From Clostridia bacterium (lineage in GTDB: Bacteria; Bacillota; Clostridia; Christensenellales; Aristaeellaceae): DNA of 64,000 nt. The notes under the pieces were generated by a model. That model was not told the origin of the DNA and ran no database searches. It saw only the letters and a program-made list of their open reading frames with translations. The stretch covers positions 62,001 to 126,000 of the forward strand of contig JAFUDS010000001.1 of the NCBI GenBank assembly GCA_017464305.1. The letters run 5' to 3'. The position numbers and the translations under genes were made by a program. The stretch's first letter is position 1, and each line of letters begins with the position of its first letter. Below, piece by piece: positions 25,271-34,618 of the stretch.

Positions 25271-27260
25271 AATCCACGCATGGCATATCGAAGCGGACAG
25301 CCCGGTCACAGACTATACGGAAAGCATCTTTTCCATAGGAAATGGTTACCTGGGCCTGCGTGGTTTCGATCTGCAAACGCCAAAAAGCAGAAAAGAGCAG
25401 CATGCAATGTTCCGAGCAGGATTCTTTGAGCCGGTCAAGCCCGGCATCACCGATATGGTACAGCTGCCGGATGTTCTGGGATTGACAGTAGAGGGCTGTC
25501 AGCCTGTGACATTTCATCATGTGCTTGATCTGAAGCAGGGCATTTACACTCAAAGCTGGCAGAACCAAAGGTTGTCCATATCTGTGGAGCGAATGGCCTG
25601 CATGGCGGATCCTCAGCTGCTGTGTGTTCGTATGAACCTCACTGCGATAGATAGCCAAAGGGTGATCATTCAGGCAAGGCTGGATGATCACGTCGCCAAT
25701 TTGCCGGTGAACGACGACCAAATGGTGGATGAAACTGATACTGTTGTGTTGCTCCAAACGGTAGAAAAAACAGACTGCTCCCTTCGGATGAAGGCACTGC
25801 ACACAGGCCGTCCGATTTGCTTCACACAGCAGATATGGGAAAATGGCGAACCGATTCCGGGAAATTGTGTCGATCTCCACCTCGGGTCAGGACAAACGAT
25901 CACGGTCGAAAAGCGGGTGCGTGTGCTGCTGGATGATGAGCGTCCAAATCCTGAAGCGGACAATCCGTGGCAGACCCATGCAGACGCCTGGGCTGCGCTG
26001 TGGCTAGATTGCGATATTGCGCTGGATGCAGAGGAAGAAATCCAGGGGGCGCTCAGATGGAACATCTTTCAGCTGCTGTGCAATAACGCTGCCGATGATC
26101 CGAGAATTTCGATCGGCGCAAGGGGCCTGACCCACGGACGGTATAAAGGAAATACCTTCTGGGATACCGACATTTTCCTGTTACCCTTTTTCTGCTGGCA
26201 TCGCCCCGAAGCCGCACGGAACCTCATGCAGTATCGCATCCGGCATCTTCCGCAGGCGAAAGCCTTGGCCCAAAAACAAAACCTGGCCGGTGCGCGTTTC
26301 CCCTGGATGTGCTCCTTCGACGGCGACGAGCAATGCGAAAGCTGGGATATTGGCCTGTGCGAAGTCCATATCACGGCAGACGTGGCTTATGCGCTGGAAC
26401 GTATGCTGGATATTACCGGCAATGAAATGACGGAGGATATGCGCCTTCTGTTCCTGGAGACCGCCCGTTACTGGAAAAGCCGTTTTACCTGGGAAGAAGG
26501 CAAAGGACAGTTTTCCTCCTTCTTCGTGAAGGGTCCGGACGAATACTGCGGCGCGGCCATCAATAACACGTACACGAATTATCTGGCCAAAGCCAATGTT
26601 GAGCTGGCCTTGCGATATGCCGGGGATCAGATGGATACGCGTGAAAAACAGGAGCTTCGCTTCTTTGCGGATCATATCGTCTTGCTGCACGATCCGGCGC
26701 GCCATCTGTATTTGCAGGATGAATTGTTTGATCGTCTGGAGCCGTTACCACGAAATCATGATGCTGGAGAACCTTTATATCGCACCATCTGTTTTGATCG
26801 AATGCAGCGCTACAAAGCGCTGAAGCAGGCGGATTTGATCCAGCTGATGGTTTTGTTTCCGGATCAGTTTACAGAAGCAGAAAAACTGGCCATCTGGAAT
26901 GTTTACGAACCTCTGACTGTTCATGACAGCAGTCTGAGTTTCGGCGTACATGCGCTTCTTGCCTTCCAATTGGGGCTTAAGGACAAGGCATGGGATTACT
27001 TCACACGCGCTTTGTTTTTTGATCTCAGGGATGAACTCAAAAACACGGGTCGGGAAGGTGTTCACATGGCAGCTTTAGGCGCGGCATGGCAAGCGCTTGT
27101 CTATGGCGCGTTGGGGCTGTGGGCAGATGAGGAAGGTCTTCGCACTGCGCCGCAGCTACCGTCTGCTATTCGTTCCATTTCTCTGCCACTATGGTTTCGA
27201 GGGGAGAGATATCATCTGACGGCTGACTGTCAGGGAGTCAGCCTCGAAAAGGAGGAATAA
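25260..27260 (+). CDS. GH65 disaccharide phosphorylase or hydrolase
   Basis: Cytoplasmic (alpha/alpha)6-barrel enzyme of 666 residues. Family landmarks are GNGYLGLRG near residue 30, GARGLTHGRYKGNTFWDTD (about 285-303), catalytic Glu428 in KGPDEYCG, KQADLIQLM and HDSSLSFGVHA near 560. GH65 enzymes phosphorolyse trehalose, maltose, kojibiose or nigerose, giving beta-glucose 1-phosphate; the KQAD and HDSSLS segments form the phosphate site in phosphorylases. It is shorter than many maltose phosphorylases (about 750 residues). Substrate unknown; the operon suggests an alpha-glucoside. ATG 25260 lies inside the end of the GH31 gene. Confidence 0.88.
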   Translation: MKPEIHAWHIEADSPVTDYTESIFSIGNGYLGLRGFDLQTPKSRKEQHAMFRAGFFEPVKPGITDMVQLPDVLGLTVEGCQPVTFHHVLDLKQGIYTQSWQNQRLSISVERMACMADPQLLCVRMNLTAIDSQRVIIQARLDDHVANLPVNDDQMVDETDTVVLLQTVEKTDCSLRMKALHTGRPICFTQQIWENGEPIPGNCVDLHLGSGQTITVEKRVRVLLDDERPNPEADNPWQTHADAWAALWLDCDIALDAEEEIQGALRWNIFQLLCNNAADDPRISIGARGLTHGRYKGNTFWDTDIFLLPFFCWHRPEAARNLMQYRIRHLPQAKALAQKQNLAGARFPWMCSFDGDEQCESWDIGLCEVHITADVAYALERMLDITGNEMTEDMRLLFLETARYWKSRFTWEEGKGQFSSFFVKGPDEYCGAAINNTYTNYLAKANVELALRYAGDQMDTREKQELRFFADHIVLLHDPARHLYLQDELFDRLEPLPRNHDAGEPLYRTICFDRMQRYKALKQADLIQLMVLFPDQFTEAEKLAIWNVYEPLTVHDSSLSFGVHALLAFQLGLKDKAWDYFTRALFFDLRDELKNTGREGVHMAALGAAWQALVYGALGLWADEEGLRTAPQLPSAIRSISLPLWFRGERYHLTADCQGVSLEKEE

Positions 27261-27264
27261 AACC

Positions 27265-28158
27265 GTGTACATCCCTAATACGCCAAGCAAAAGAAGGGCC
27301 ACCGCTGTCCTGCTTTTGCCATCACTGATCGGCGTAGTGGGCTTTTGCCTGCTGCCCATTCTGGCTTCTGCCATATTCAGCGTGATGGATTACGATCTGC
27401 TGATGCCCATGAACAGCATGCAATATGTGGGGCTGCGGAATTATTCCCGCATCCTGGCTGGCAGCGAATTCCCGAAAGTTATGGGGCATACCTTCACTTA
27501 CCTGGTTTTATACCTTCCGCTGATTTTGATCACCTCTGTTGGAGAAGCGTTGATCCTGAACAAATCCTTTAAAGGCCATGGCATTTTTCGCACCGTATGC
27601 TATACACCAGTGATCACCTCCTGGGTCGCCGCCGCTGTAGTTTGGCAATGGGTTCTGAGCGGAAAATACGGATTGCTCAACCAAATGCTCTCGGTGTTTG
27701 GGGTCACAGGACCATCTTGGCTAAACAGCAAGGAATGGGCCATGCCTGGCGTCGTGCTGGCCGCAGTTTGGAAGGATACCGGGTATTACGCCCTGATGGT
27801 GCTTTCTGCCCTCAAATCCATTGATCCATCCTGCTATGAAGCGGCGGATATCGATGGTGCGACCGGGATCAAAAAGCTGACGAGAATCACGCTGCCACTG
27901 ATTTCTCCCACCCTGTTTTTGCTGATTGTAATCAACATCATTTACGGCCTGCAGGTGTTTGATTCTGTGCTGATTATGACGAACGGCGGGCCAGGCGGTG
28001 CGACCACCGTGTTCCTGGAGCGCATCTATAAATACGCCTTCAAGCAATATAAGATGGGCCTGGCCAGCGCTTATTCCTGGATTCTGTTTGCGCTGATCCT
28101 GGTGTTCACAGCCATTCAGTTCAGGCTGCAAAGGAAGTGGGTGAATTATGATGCGTAA
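27265..28158 (+). CDS. Sugar ABC transporter permease, MalF-like
   Basis: 297-residue, six-helix permease. GTG 27265 follows AGGAGG at 27250-27255. The EAA loop is SCYEAADIDGATGIKKLTRI. Part of module B with the partner permease 28148 and binding protein 29064. No ATPase is encoded. Confidence 0.9.
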   Translation: MYIPNTPSKRRATAVLLLPSLIGVVGFCLLPILASAIFSVMDYDLLMPMNSMQYVGLRNYSRILAGSEFPKVMGHTFTYLVLYLPLILITSVGEALILNKSFKGHGIFRTVCYTPVITSWVAAAVVWQWVLSGKYGLLNQMLSVFGVTGPSWLNSKEWAMPGVVLAAVWKDTGYYALMVLSALKSIDPSCYEAADIDGATGIKKLTRITLPLISPTLFLLIVINIIYGLQVFDSVLIMTNGGPGGATTVFLERIYKYAFKQYKMGLASAYSWILFALILVFTAIQFRLQRKWVNYDA

Positions 28159-28993
28159 ATTGCCTACTGCGCGGAAAGTGATTCGCGGGACGCTTTTCTA
28201 TCTGGTGCTTTTCATGATTATTGTGTTTACTATTTTGCCATTTTTGTGGATGCTCTCCTCCTCCTTCAAGGGCGCGGAGGCCATTCGCACCATTCCCATC
28301 CGCTGGATTCCGGAGCACCCTACCCTGGAGGGTTATCAAAGAGTTTTCAATATGCAGGGTTTCTCCTTTGCCCGCTCCAGCCTGAACAGTCTGGTACTGG
28401 CGATTGCCTGCACCATTGTGGCAGTCGGATCTGCGACGATGGCGGCGTTCGTGTTTGCCAAATTGCCCTTTAGAGGCAGCGGCAAGCTGTTTGGTCTGTA
28501 TCTCGCCACCATGATGATCCCTGGCACTGTGACAATGGTGCCAAATTACATCATTCTGCGAACACTGGGCCTGCTGGATACCTATACAGGCTTGATCCTT
28601 CCATCCCTGGCGAATGCCTTTGGTGTTTTCCTGATGCGTCAAAGCATGATGGGCGTAAATGACGCCTACATGGAATCTGCCTATCTGGATGGCGCGTCCC
28701 TGTATCGTATTTTCTTCCAGATCATGCTTCCCATGGTGATGCCGACACTCTCCACGATGGTGCTTCTGTCCTTTATGGGCAGCTGGAACAGTTACTTGTG
28801 GCCCTTGATTGTATTGACCTCCACCAATAAACAGACGCTGCAGGTGGTATTGGGCAATATGAATGGCATGTATAAGAATAACGAACATGTGCTGATGGCG
28901 GGTGCGGTGCTGACCATCCTGCCGATTCTTGTGGTTTACCTGATCTCACAGCGGTATGTGGATCAGGGTATCAGCCTGGGCGGGCTGAAGTAA
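28148..28993 (+). CDS. Sugar ABC transporter permease, MalG-like
   Basis: 281-residue, six-helix permease whose start overlaps the preceding permease gene by 11 bases. The EAA loop is YMESAYLDGASLYRIFFQI. It would pair with the MalF-like protein. Confidence 0.9.
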   Translation: MMRKLPTARKVIRGTLFYLVLFMIIVFTILPFLWMLSSSFKGAEAIRTIPIRWIPEHPTLEGYQRVFNMQGFSFARSSLNSLVLAIACTIVAVGSATMAAFVFAKLPFRGSGKLFGLYLATMMIPGTVTMVPNYIILRTLGLLDTYTGLILPSLANAFGVFLMRQSMMGVNDAYMESAYLDGASLYRIFFQIMLPMVMPTLSTMVLLSFMGSWNSYLWPLIVLTSTNKQTLQVVLGNMNGMYKNNEHVLMAGAVLTILPILVVYLISQRYVDQGISLGGLK

Positions 28994-29017
28994 CCTCGTC
29001 CGCCGCGTAAAACAGAA

Positions 29018-29042
29018 TGTAAACGCTGCGCGCGCGTTTGCA
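29018..29042 (+). other. Intercistronic hairpin before the module B binding-protein gene
   Basis: TGTAAACGC and GCGTTTGCA pair around a seven-base loop, 22 bases before the binding-protein start. The half-sites AAACGC/GCGTTT also resemble a LacI-family operator. RNA structure or operator cannot be told apart by eye. Confidence 0.45.
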
Positions 29043-29063
29043 AATATTAAAGGAGGCTTTCCC

Positions 29064-30293
29064 ATGAAAAAAACCGTTGCACTATTCCTTGTGTTGGCCA
29101 TGGTGCTGACTCTGACTGTCTCCGCATTGGCAGAGCCTGTCACCATTACCTATGCACACTTCTCTGGCGCCGGCGCCCAGGAAGAGACCCTCAAGCAGAT
29201 GATCGCTGTCTTTGAAGAAATGAACCCGGACATCAAGATTGACCTGCAAATTACTGGTTACGACGATTACTTTACCAAGCTGGCCACGACGGTAGGCGGC
29301 GGCAATGCGCCGGACGTGTTTGAAATGAACATGGAAAACTATCTGGCCTACATGCTGCGCAACGCCTGCGCCGATCTCACCGGCCTGGTGAACACCGAGA
29401 ACTACTCCGCCGGTACGCTGGAAGCGGTATCCTCCGCTGGAAAGCTGTACGCTGTTCCCATGAGTTTCTCTACCTGCATTCTGATCTATAACAAAGCGCT
29501 GTTCGATCAGGCTGGTATCAGCTATCCGACGGATGACTGGACCTGGGCGGAAGTACAAACAGCGGCTGAAGCCATCAAAGCTCTGGGCGATGACATCTGG
29601 GGCTTCTATCAGCCCATCAGTTACAATGAATTTTATAAGTCTGTGAAGGGCAACGGCGGCAGTCTACTGAATGACGATTATACTGCCTTTACTGCCAACA
29701 GCCCGGAAAATGTGGAAGTGCTGGATGCCATGATCAAGCGTGTGCGCGGTGAAAACCACGTGCAGCCTACTGCCGAGGAAATGGTCGGCCGTGGTGATTG
29801 GGATTTGTTCACCGAAGGCAAGCTGGGTATGATCATCACCGGCATTTGGGCTTTCCCCACGTTCACCGAAAAGTGCGCCTTTGACTGGGATATCGTTGTT
29901 GAGCCCGGCTACAAGACCAAGTCCACCTTCTTCTTCGCCAACGTGAACTGCGTCTCTCCCTCCAGTGACAAAAAGGAAGCTGCGGCTAAGTTCATCGACG
30001 CGATGGGCTCCGATCCCGATATCGTTCAGCTGCGCTTGGACGCCAGCTGGGAACTGCCCACCATCGCTGATCAGAGCAAGCTGAGCCAGTACCTGGAAGT
30101 GACCCCGCCCGCCACCCGCGCCGCCGTGTTTGACAGCATGGATTATGCTGCCGCTCCGCCTGCGCTGAAGGAATCCGGCGCTGCCAGTGAAATCATTGGC
30201 AATGTGCTGAGCACGCTGGAAATGAACGATATTTCCGCTCAGGATGCGCTGGATGATATTCAATCTCAGCTGGAAGATGCCGGCCTGCTGTGA
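29064..30293 (+). CDS. Extracellular sugar-binding protein, module B
   Basis: Family 1 binding protein, 409 residues. The signal peptide ends LTVSALA and the mature protein starts EPVTITYAHFSG; there is no lipobox Cys. The pattern GGGNAPDVFEMN and the later LFTEGKLGMIITGIW are typical of CUT1 sugar-binding proteins. It starts after AAAGGAGG. Ligand is inferred from the GH31/GH65 genes. A strong terminator follows. Confidence 0.88.
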   Translation: MKKTVALFLVLAMVLTLTVSALAEPVTITYAHFSGAGAQEETLKQMIAVFEEMNPDIKIDLQITGYDDYFTKLATTVGGGNAPDVFEMNMENYLAYMLRNACADLTGLVNTENYSAGTLEAVSSAGKLYAVPMSFSTCILIYNKALFDQAGISYPTDDWTWAEVQTAAEAIKALGDDIWGFYQPISYNEFYKSVKGNGGSLLNDDYTAFTANSPENVEVLDAMIKRVRGENHVQPTAEEMVGRGDWDLFTEGKLGMIITGIWAFPTFTEKCAFDWDIVVEPGYKTKSTFFFANVNCVSPSSDKKEAAAKFIDAMGSDPDIVQLRLDASWELPTIADQSKLSQYLEVTPPATRAAVFDSMDYAAAPPALKESGAASEIIGNVLSTLEMNDISAQDALDDIQSQLEDAGLL

Positions 30294-30322
30294 TATGGTA
30301 AGTATGGCATAGGCGCAATCTC

Positions 30323-30352
30323 AGGGGAAGGCCATGCGCCTTCCCCTTTTTC
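30323..30352 (+). terminator. Terminator of module B
   Basis: Perfect 10-bp stem AGGGGAAGGC/GCCTTCCCCT with a five-base loop and a T-run. Confidence 0.9.
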
Positions 30353-30468
30353 GGAGGAAATGTAGTATGGAGCAGATTTGCTAAAGTGTCTCGGATGAGA
30401 CGCTTTTTTGTTTGGGATAAATAAGTCAGATGCCGAGTCGCAAAAAGCAGAGTTTAGGTGCTAATTCA

Positions 30469-30484
30469 TGGAAAACGGTTTCCA
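30469..30484. promoter_or_regulatory. Operator of module C
   Basis: TGGAAAACGGTTTCCA is a 16-bp near-perfect palindrome of LacI-family/CRE type, 10 bases upstream of the -35 box. It shares the TGGAA arm with the site in front of module A. Confidence 0.65.
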
Positions 30485-30494
30485 TAATTTTCGA

Positions 30495-30522
30495 TTGACT
30501 TTCCATTCTCCTTCCATATACT
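30495..30522 (+). promoter_or_regulatory. Promoter of module C
   Basis: TTGACT (30495-30500), 16-bp spacer, TATACT (30517-30522), upstream of the starch-binding protein gene. Confidence 0.7.
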
Positions 30523-30594
30523 TGGGGATAGAAGAGCTCTTGTTTCTGTTTCATGTTCCACGACCCATCGATGATCCAAGGAGGAGAATCATTC

Positions 30595-31581
30595 ATGAAG
30601 AAACTGCTTGCACTGCTGCTCAGTATCCTGATGCTTGTTTCCGTAGGAATATCACTTGCGGAAGAATCGAACAATGACATGATCATCATTTATGCGAAGT
30701 TGCCTGCCGACTGGTCCTTCCCCTGTGTTTGGTCCTGGGCCAGTGATGGCACCAACGCCTTTGCCGCCTGGCCCGGTGACATGATGGAGCCGGACGCGAA
30801 GAATGAGGACTGGTATTACATTTATGTTCCATCTGCGATGGAAAGCGTCATCATCAATGCCAATGATGCTTCTGTACAGACAGATGAAATCAAAATCGAC
30901 CAACAGAACGCCTGGATCGAGGTGGCCGAGGATAGAACTGCCTCTGTGAGCTTTGAGCAGGCCACCCCTGGCAATCTTCCCGCCTATGCTGAACGATTCA
31001 CCGTGTATGCCCAGGTGGATGAAAGCTGGGAGAATCCCTGCATCTGGGCCTGGGCTGATCCCGCTGGCACCAATGCTTTTGCCGCTTGGCCTGGCCGCGC
31101 CATGAAAGCCAATGAAAATGGCTGGTACAGTGCGATGGTGCCTGTGTGGTGCAACAGCATCATTATCAACGCCAAGGACGGTACCGTCCAGACTGCGGAC
31201 ATCAAGGAGCTTGATCCGGCCAATCTGTGGGTGACGGTTGCCGCAGATGCTTCTTATGACGTGACTTATGACGATCCCACCGCCCCCAAGGCCGAAGATA
31301 TTACCGTGTATGCCAAGATTCCCGAAGACTGGGAGAACCCCTGCCTGTGGGCCTGGAGTCATCCGGACGGCACCAATGCCTTTGCTTCCTGGCCCGGCGA
31401 AGCCCTGACAGAGGGGGAAGATGGCTGGTATGAAATCAAGGTAGGCGGCTGGATCAACAGCGTGATCATCAATGCCAATGACGGCTCTGTGCAAACAAGC
31501 GATCTGCGTGTAGATGCCGGCAAGGATCTGTACGTGACCGTGGTCAGCGCCGAAGAAGCGACCGTTGCCTACGAAAAGTAA
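30595..31581 (+). CDS. Secreted protein of three tandem CBM26-like starch-binding modules
   Basis: A 328-residue exported protein. After a signal peptide (1-22, ending ISLA) come three similar modules at about 29-120, 135-225 and 236-326. Each has the pattern VYA-W-PC-W-W, GTNAFAAWPG, a GWY strand and IINANDGSVQT, which matches the starch-binding family CBM26 with its Trp/Tyr sugar platform. There is no catalytic domain, sortase signal or membrane anchor. ATG 30595 follows AAGGAGGAG; the upstream extension is rejected. It is the first gene before the maltodextrin binding protein, so it probably traps starch near the cell. Repeat divergence suggests old duplications. Confidence 0.85.
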   Translation: MKKLLALLLSILMLVSVGISLAEESNNDMIIIYAKLPADWSFPCVWSWASDGTNAFAAWPGDMMEPDAKNEDWYYIYVPSAMESVIINANDASVQTDEIKIDQQNAWIEVAEDRTASVSFEQATPGNLPAYAERFTVYAQVDESWENPCIWAWADPAGTNAFAAWPGRAMKANENGWYSAMVPVWCNSIIINAKDGTVQTADIKELDPANLWVTVAADASYDVTYDDPTAPKAEDITVYAKIPEDWENPCLWAWSHPDGTNAFASWPGEALTEGEDGWYEIKVGGWINSVIINANDGSVQTSDLRVDAGKDLYVTVVSAEEATVAYEK

Positions 31582-31595
31582 GAAACTCTTCATTG

Positions 31596-31625
31596 CGGCA
31601 GGCGCAGGAATTCCCGCGCCTGCCG
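31596..31625 (+). other. Intercistronic hairpin between starch-binding protein and malE
   Basis: Perfect 10-bp stem CGGCAGGCGC/GCGCCTGCCG with a ten-base loop, no T-run. Likely an RNA processing or attenuation point that sets different levels for the secreted protein and the transporter. Confidence 0.65.
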
Positions 31626-31649
31626 TTCATTTCTACGGAGGGATTACCG

Positions 31650-32861
31650 ATGAAGAAAACTGTCAGTATCATCCTTTTGCTTGTCCTCCTGCTGTCGTTG
31701 ACGGGTTGCAGCAGTCAGCAGGAAACAAAAACGGCAGGGCCTGTAACCATCACGATTTGGCATGACAAGGAAGAACCCGTCATCGCCGTGTTGGAAGAAG
31801 CGGTCAAAGAACTGGAACCGGATGTCCATGTTGTTTTTGAGAAGAAAAGCGGCATGACGGAATCATTGAAGCTGGTGGGCAACGATAAAAATGCCGCCCC
31901 TGATTTATACATCTTCGCCCATGACAAAATCGGCGTCTATGCGGAAATGGGAATTCTGACGCCCATCACTGAATTTGTAGATTCTTCCTTACTGGATCGT
32001 TATGTACCGCTGACAGTCAAAGGCGCGACCTATAAAGGAACAGTTTATCAGCTGCCTCTATACTTTGAAACGCTCCTTTTCATGTATAACAAAAAATACA
32101 TGGCAGAATCTGACATCCCTGGTACGACGGAAGATCTTTACAGCTATATGGAGCGGAAAACCCGGTATGGTCATTATGGTTTTGTGGAGCAGCACTCCAC
32201 ACCCTATTATGCCGCGGGCTGGATTCATGGATTCGGCGGGAGCTTGATCACGGAAGATGGGCAGCCGCTTTTGAACAGCGAGGAAGTGACTGCAGCGCTG
32301 GCTTATCATAAGAAATTCGTTGATCTGATGCCCGGAGAAACCGAGTACGCCACCGTTAATACCCTGTTTACAGAGGGCATGGCTCACGCCACCATCGCAG
32401 GACCGTGGTTCGTACCAACAGTGCGGAACGCAGGGATCGACGTAGAGATTGCTCCCATGCCTATTGTGAATGAAACTGGGCTGCCGCTGGCTCCCTACTC
32501 TGGTATCCAGGGCGTACACATTTTGAAGGTTCATGCGGAAGAAAAGAAAGCCGCCATTTCGAAAGTTCTGGAAATCTTGATGAACCCGGATGTGAGCGTG
32601 GCTCTTGCCAAGGTCAGCGGCTGTGCGCCCGCCATGGAAAGCTGCTATGAACGGGAGGATGTGCAAGCCGATTCTCTGATCATGGCCATGCGCTCCACGG
32701 CTGAAACAGCAGTACCCATGCCCAACATTCCAGAAATGGATGTGATGTGGTCGGTGGCTGGGACGCTGCTAACGGACGTGAACGTGAGCGGCTACGATGT
32801 TTTGGAGGCTGCTGAAAGCGCACAACAAAAGGCGTTGGACTTGATTGAGGCGATGAAATAA
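31650..32861 (+). CDS. malE: Maltodextrin-binding lipoprotein, module C
   Basis: A 403-residue family 1 binding protein with a true lipobox, LTGC (Cys at about residue 19), so it is anchored in the membrane, unlike the other sugar-binding proteins in the window. TITIWHDKEEPVIAVLEEAV and APDLYIFAHDKIG are MalE-like blocks. ATG 31650 follows GGAGGGA at 31637-31643. Its stop overlaps the malF start by one base. Confidence 0.9.
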   Translation: MKKTVSIILLLVLLLSLTGCSSQQETKTAGPVTITIWHDKEEPVIAVLEEAVKELEPDVHVVFEKKSGMTESLKLVGNDKNAAPDLYIFAHDKIGVYAEMGILTPITEFVDSSLLDRYVPLTVKGATYKGTVYQLPLYFETLLFMYNKKYMAESDIPGTTEDLYSYMERKTRYGHYGFVEQHSTPYYAAGWIHGFGGSLITEDGQPLLNSEEVTAALAYHKKFVDLMPGETEYATVNTLFTEGMAHATIAGPWFVPTVRNAGIDVEIAPMPIVNETGLPLAPYSGIQGVHILKVHAEEKKAAISKVLEILMNPDVSVALAKVSGCAPAMESCYEREDVQADSLIMAMRSTAETAVPMPNIPEMDVMWSVAGTLLTDVNVSGYDVLEAAESAQQKALDLIEAMK

Positions 32862-33769
32862 TGAAAGCAAAATCAAACACGGGAGCGAGAAAAACACTGA
32901 TCGCGTATCTGGTGGCGTCGCCGTCGCTGCTGCTGATCGGTCTGATCGTGGTATTTCCTATTCTCTATACCGCTTATATTTCCCTGACGAACATGAATAC
33001 CTATCATTGGTTCAATTATTCGATCATTGGATTGGATAACTACAAACGAGCCTTATTCATGTTCGATTCCGGTTTTCTTTCTGCGCTGCTGAACACTGTT
33101 GTCTGGACGGTTGTCAACATGGTTTTGCAGCTGGTGATCGCTTTCCTGATCTCCAATCTACTGAATGTTAAGCGCTTGCCTCTTAGAAATTTCTATAAAA
33201 CCATCCTGATGTTCCCTTGGGCCATGCCGGGATATGTGAGCATCCTGCTGTGGAAAACAGGCATGTTCAACAGTCAGTTTGGTCTCTTGACACAATGGAT
33301 GGAAAAGCTGTCCGGCCTGACGGTACGCTGGCTGCAAAATGACGTGAGCGCTTTCCTTTGCTGCACAGCAGTAAACCTTTGGCTTGCGTTGCCGTTTATG
33401 ATCATGATTATGGATGGCGGTCTCAAAAGCATCGATCGCAGTTACTATGAATCCGCTACCCTGGATGGAGCAGGTCCTATCCGGCAGGCAGTCTCCATCA
33501 CCTTGCCCTGCCTTCGGCCCATTATCGGTCCTTCTGTGGTCATTACTGTGTTTACCACCTTCAAGCAATTCGATATCATCTATCTGATGACCCAGCAGGT
33601 GGGCGCTCAAACTGGGGCACATATCCACACCATCATCACCTATGCCTACGAAAATGCGTTTATTACCAACAATTACGGTTTCTCTTCCGCGATATCGATT
33701 TTGATCTTTGCGCTGCTGATCGTATTTGCTCAAATTAGCAATCGACGGGAAAAGGAGGAGACTGTATGA
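32861..33769 (+). CDS. malF: Maltodextrin ABC permease, MalF type (module C)
   Basis: 302-residue permease with six helices and no N-terminal extra domain, hence shorter than the module A partner (446 residues). EAA loop: SYYESATLDGAGPIRQAVSI. It overlaps the preceding and following genes by 1 and 4 bases. Confidence 0.9.
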   Translation: MKAKSNTGARKTLIAYLVASPSLLLIGLIVVFPILYTAYISLTNMNTYHWFNYSIIGLDNYKRALFMFDSGFLSALLNTVVWTVVNMVLQLVIAFLISNLLNVKRLPLRNFYKTILMFPWAMPGYVSILLWKTGMFNSQFGLLTQWMEKLSGLTVRWLQNDVSAFLCCTAVNLWLALPFMIMIMDGGLKSIDRSYYESATLDGAGPIRQAVSITLPCLRPIIGPSVVITVFTTFKQFDIIYLMTQQVGAQTGAHIHTIITYAYENAFITNNYGFSSAISILIFALLIVFAQISNRREKEETV

Positions 33770-34614
33770 AACGGAAAAAATGGATGAAAAGAATTGCCGG
33801 CAGCTTCTTGCTTAATGGTTTCTTTATCATTTGCTGTCTGCTGGCGCTACTTCCGATCCTTTACGCTTTGTCTGTCTCACTGGATGCTAAAGGCTCCCTT
33901 TTGTCCGCCAATTTCTCGTTTATTCCGCAGGAAATCACGGGCGAGCATTACATCCGGGTATTTACGGAAAAGCCGGTACTCCAATGGTTTGGGAATACCA
34001 TGCTGATGACGGCAGCGACCGTTTTGGTCGCCATGGTAACGGCAGTTCCCGCCGCTTATGTGTTTTCCCGCAGGAAGTTCGCTGGCAGAAAAGTGGTTCT
34101 CCGTGTTTTATTGCTCTTGTACTCCTTCCCTTCCGTGCTGTCCATGTTTGCGATCTATAAGCTGATGAGCACCTTCGGCATGATCAACACCCATATTGGG
34201 CTGATCATTATCTATGCGGGCACGATGTCGGTTTTCGCATTGCTGAACATGAAAGGCTATTTTGACGCAATTCCAGTAGAGATCGAAGAAGCGGGACGCA
34301 TCGATGGCTGTGATGATGTGAAGATCGTCACCAAAATCGTTCTGCCCCTGGCCCGGCCCACGCTGATCGTCACAGGGGTCATGATCGTCAACTATGTTTG
34401 GAATGAATACATTTTCTCCATCAACTTCCTGACGGGCTCTGATCGTATGACCTTGGCCAGCGGTTTGTATTCACTCCAGGCCACGGAAACCAGCGGCTCC
34501 TGGCCCGTGTTTGCTGCCGCTTCGTTGGTGGTCAGTTTCCCGGTGCTGGTGATCTTCTTCTGGTCGCAGCGGTATATGGTGTCGGGCCTGACCTCCGGCG
34601 GTGTGAGGGGGTGA
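33766..34614 (+). CDS. malG: Maltodextrin ABC permease, MalG type (module C)
   Basis: 282-residue permease. EAA loop: EIEEAGRIDGCDDVKIVTKI. Starts four bases inside malF. It is followed by the GH13 gene after 4 bases. Confidence 0.9.
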   Translation: MKRKKWMKRIAGSFLLNGFFIICCLLALLPILYALSVSLDAKGSLLSANFSFIPQEITGEHYIRVFTEKPVLQWFGNTMLMTAATVLVAMVTAVPAAYVFSRRKFAGRKVVLRVLLLLYSFPSVLSMFAIYKLMSTFGMINTHIGLIIIYAGTMSVFALLNMKGYFDAIPVEIEEAGRIDGCDDVKIVTKIVLPLARPTLIVTGVMIVNYVWNEYIFSINFLTGSDRMTLASGLYSLQATETSGSWPVFAAASLVVSFPVLVIFFWSQRYMVSGLTSGGVRG

Positions 34615-34618
34615 TTTC

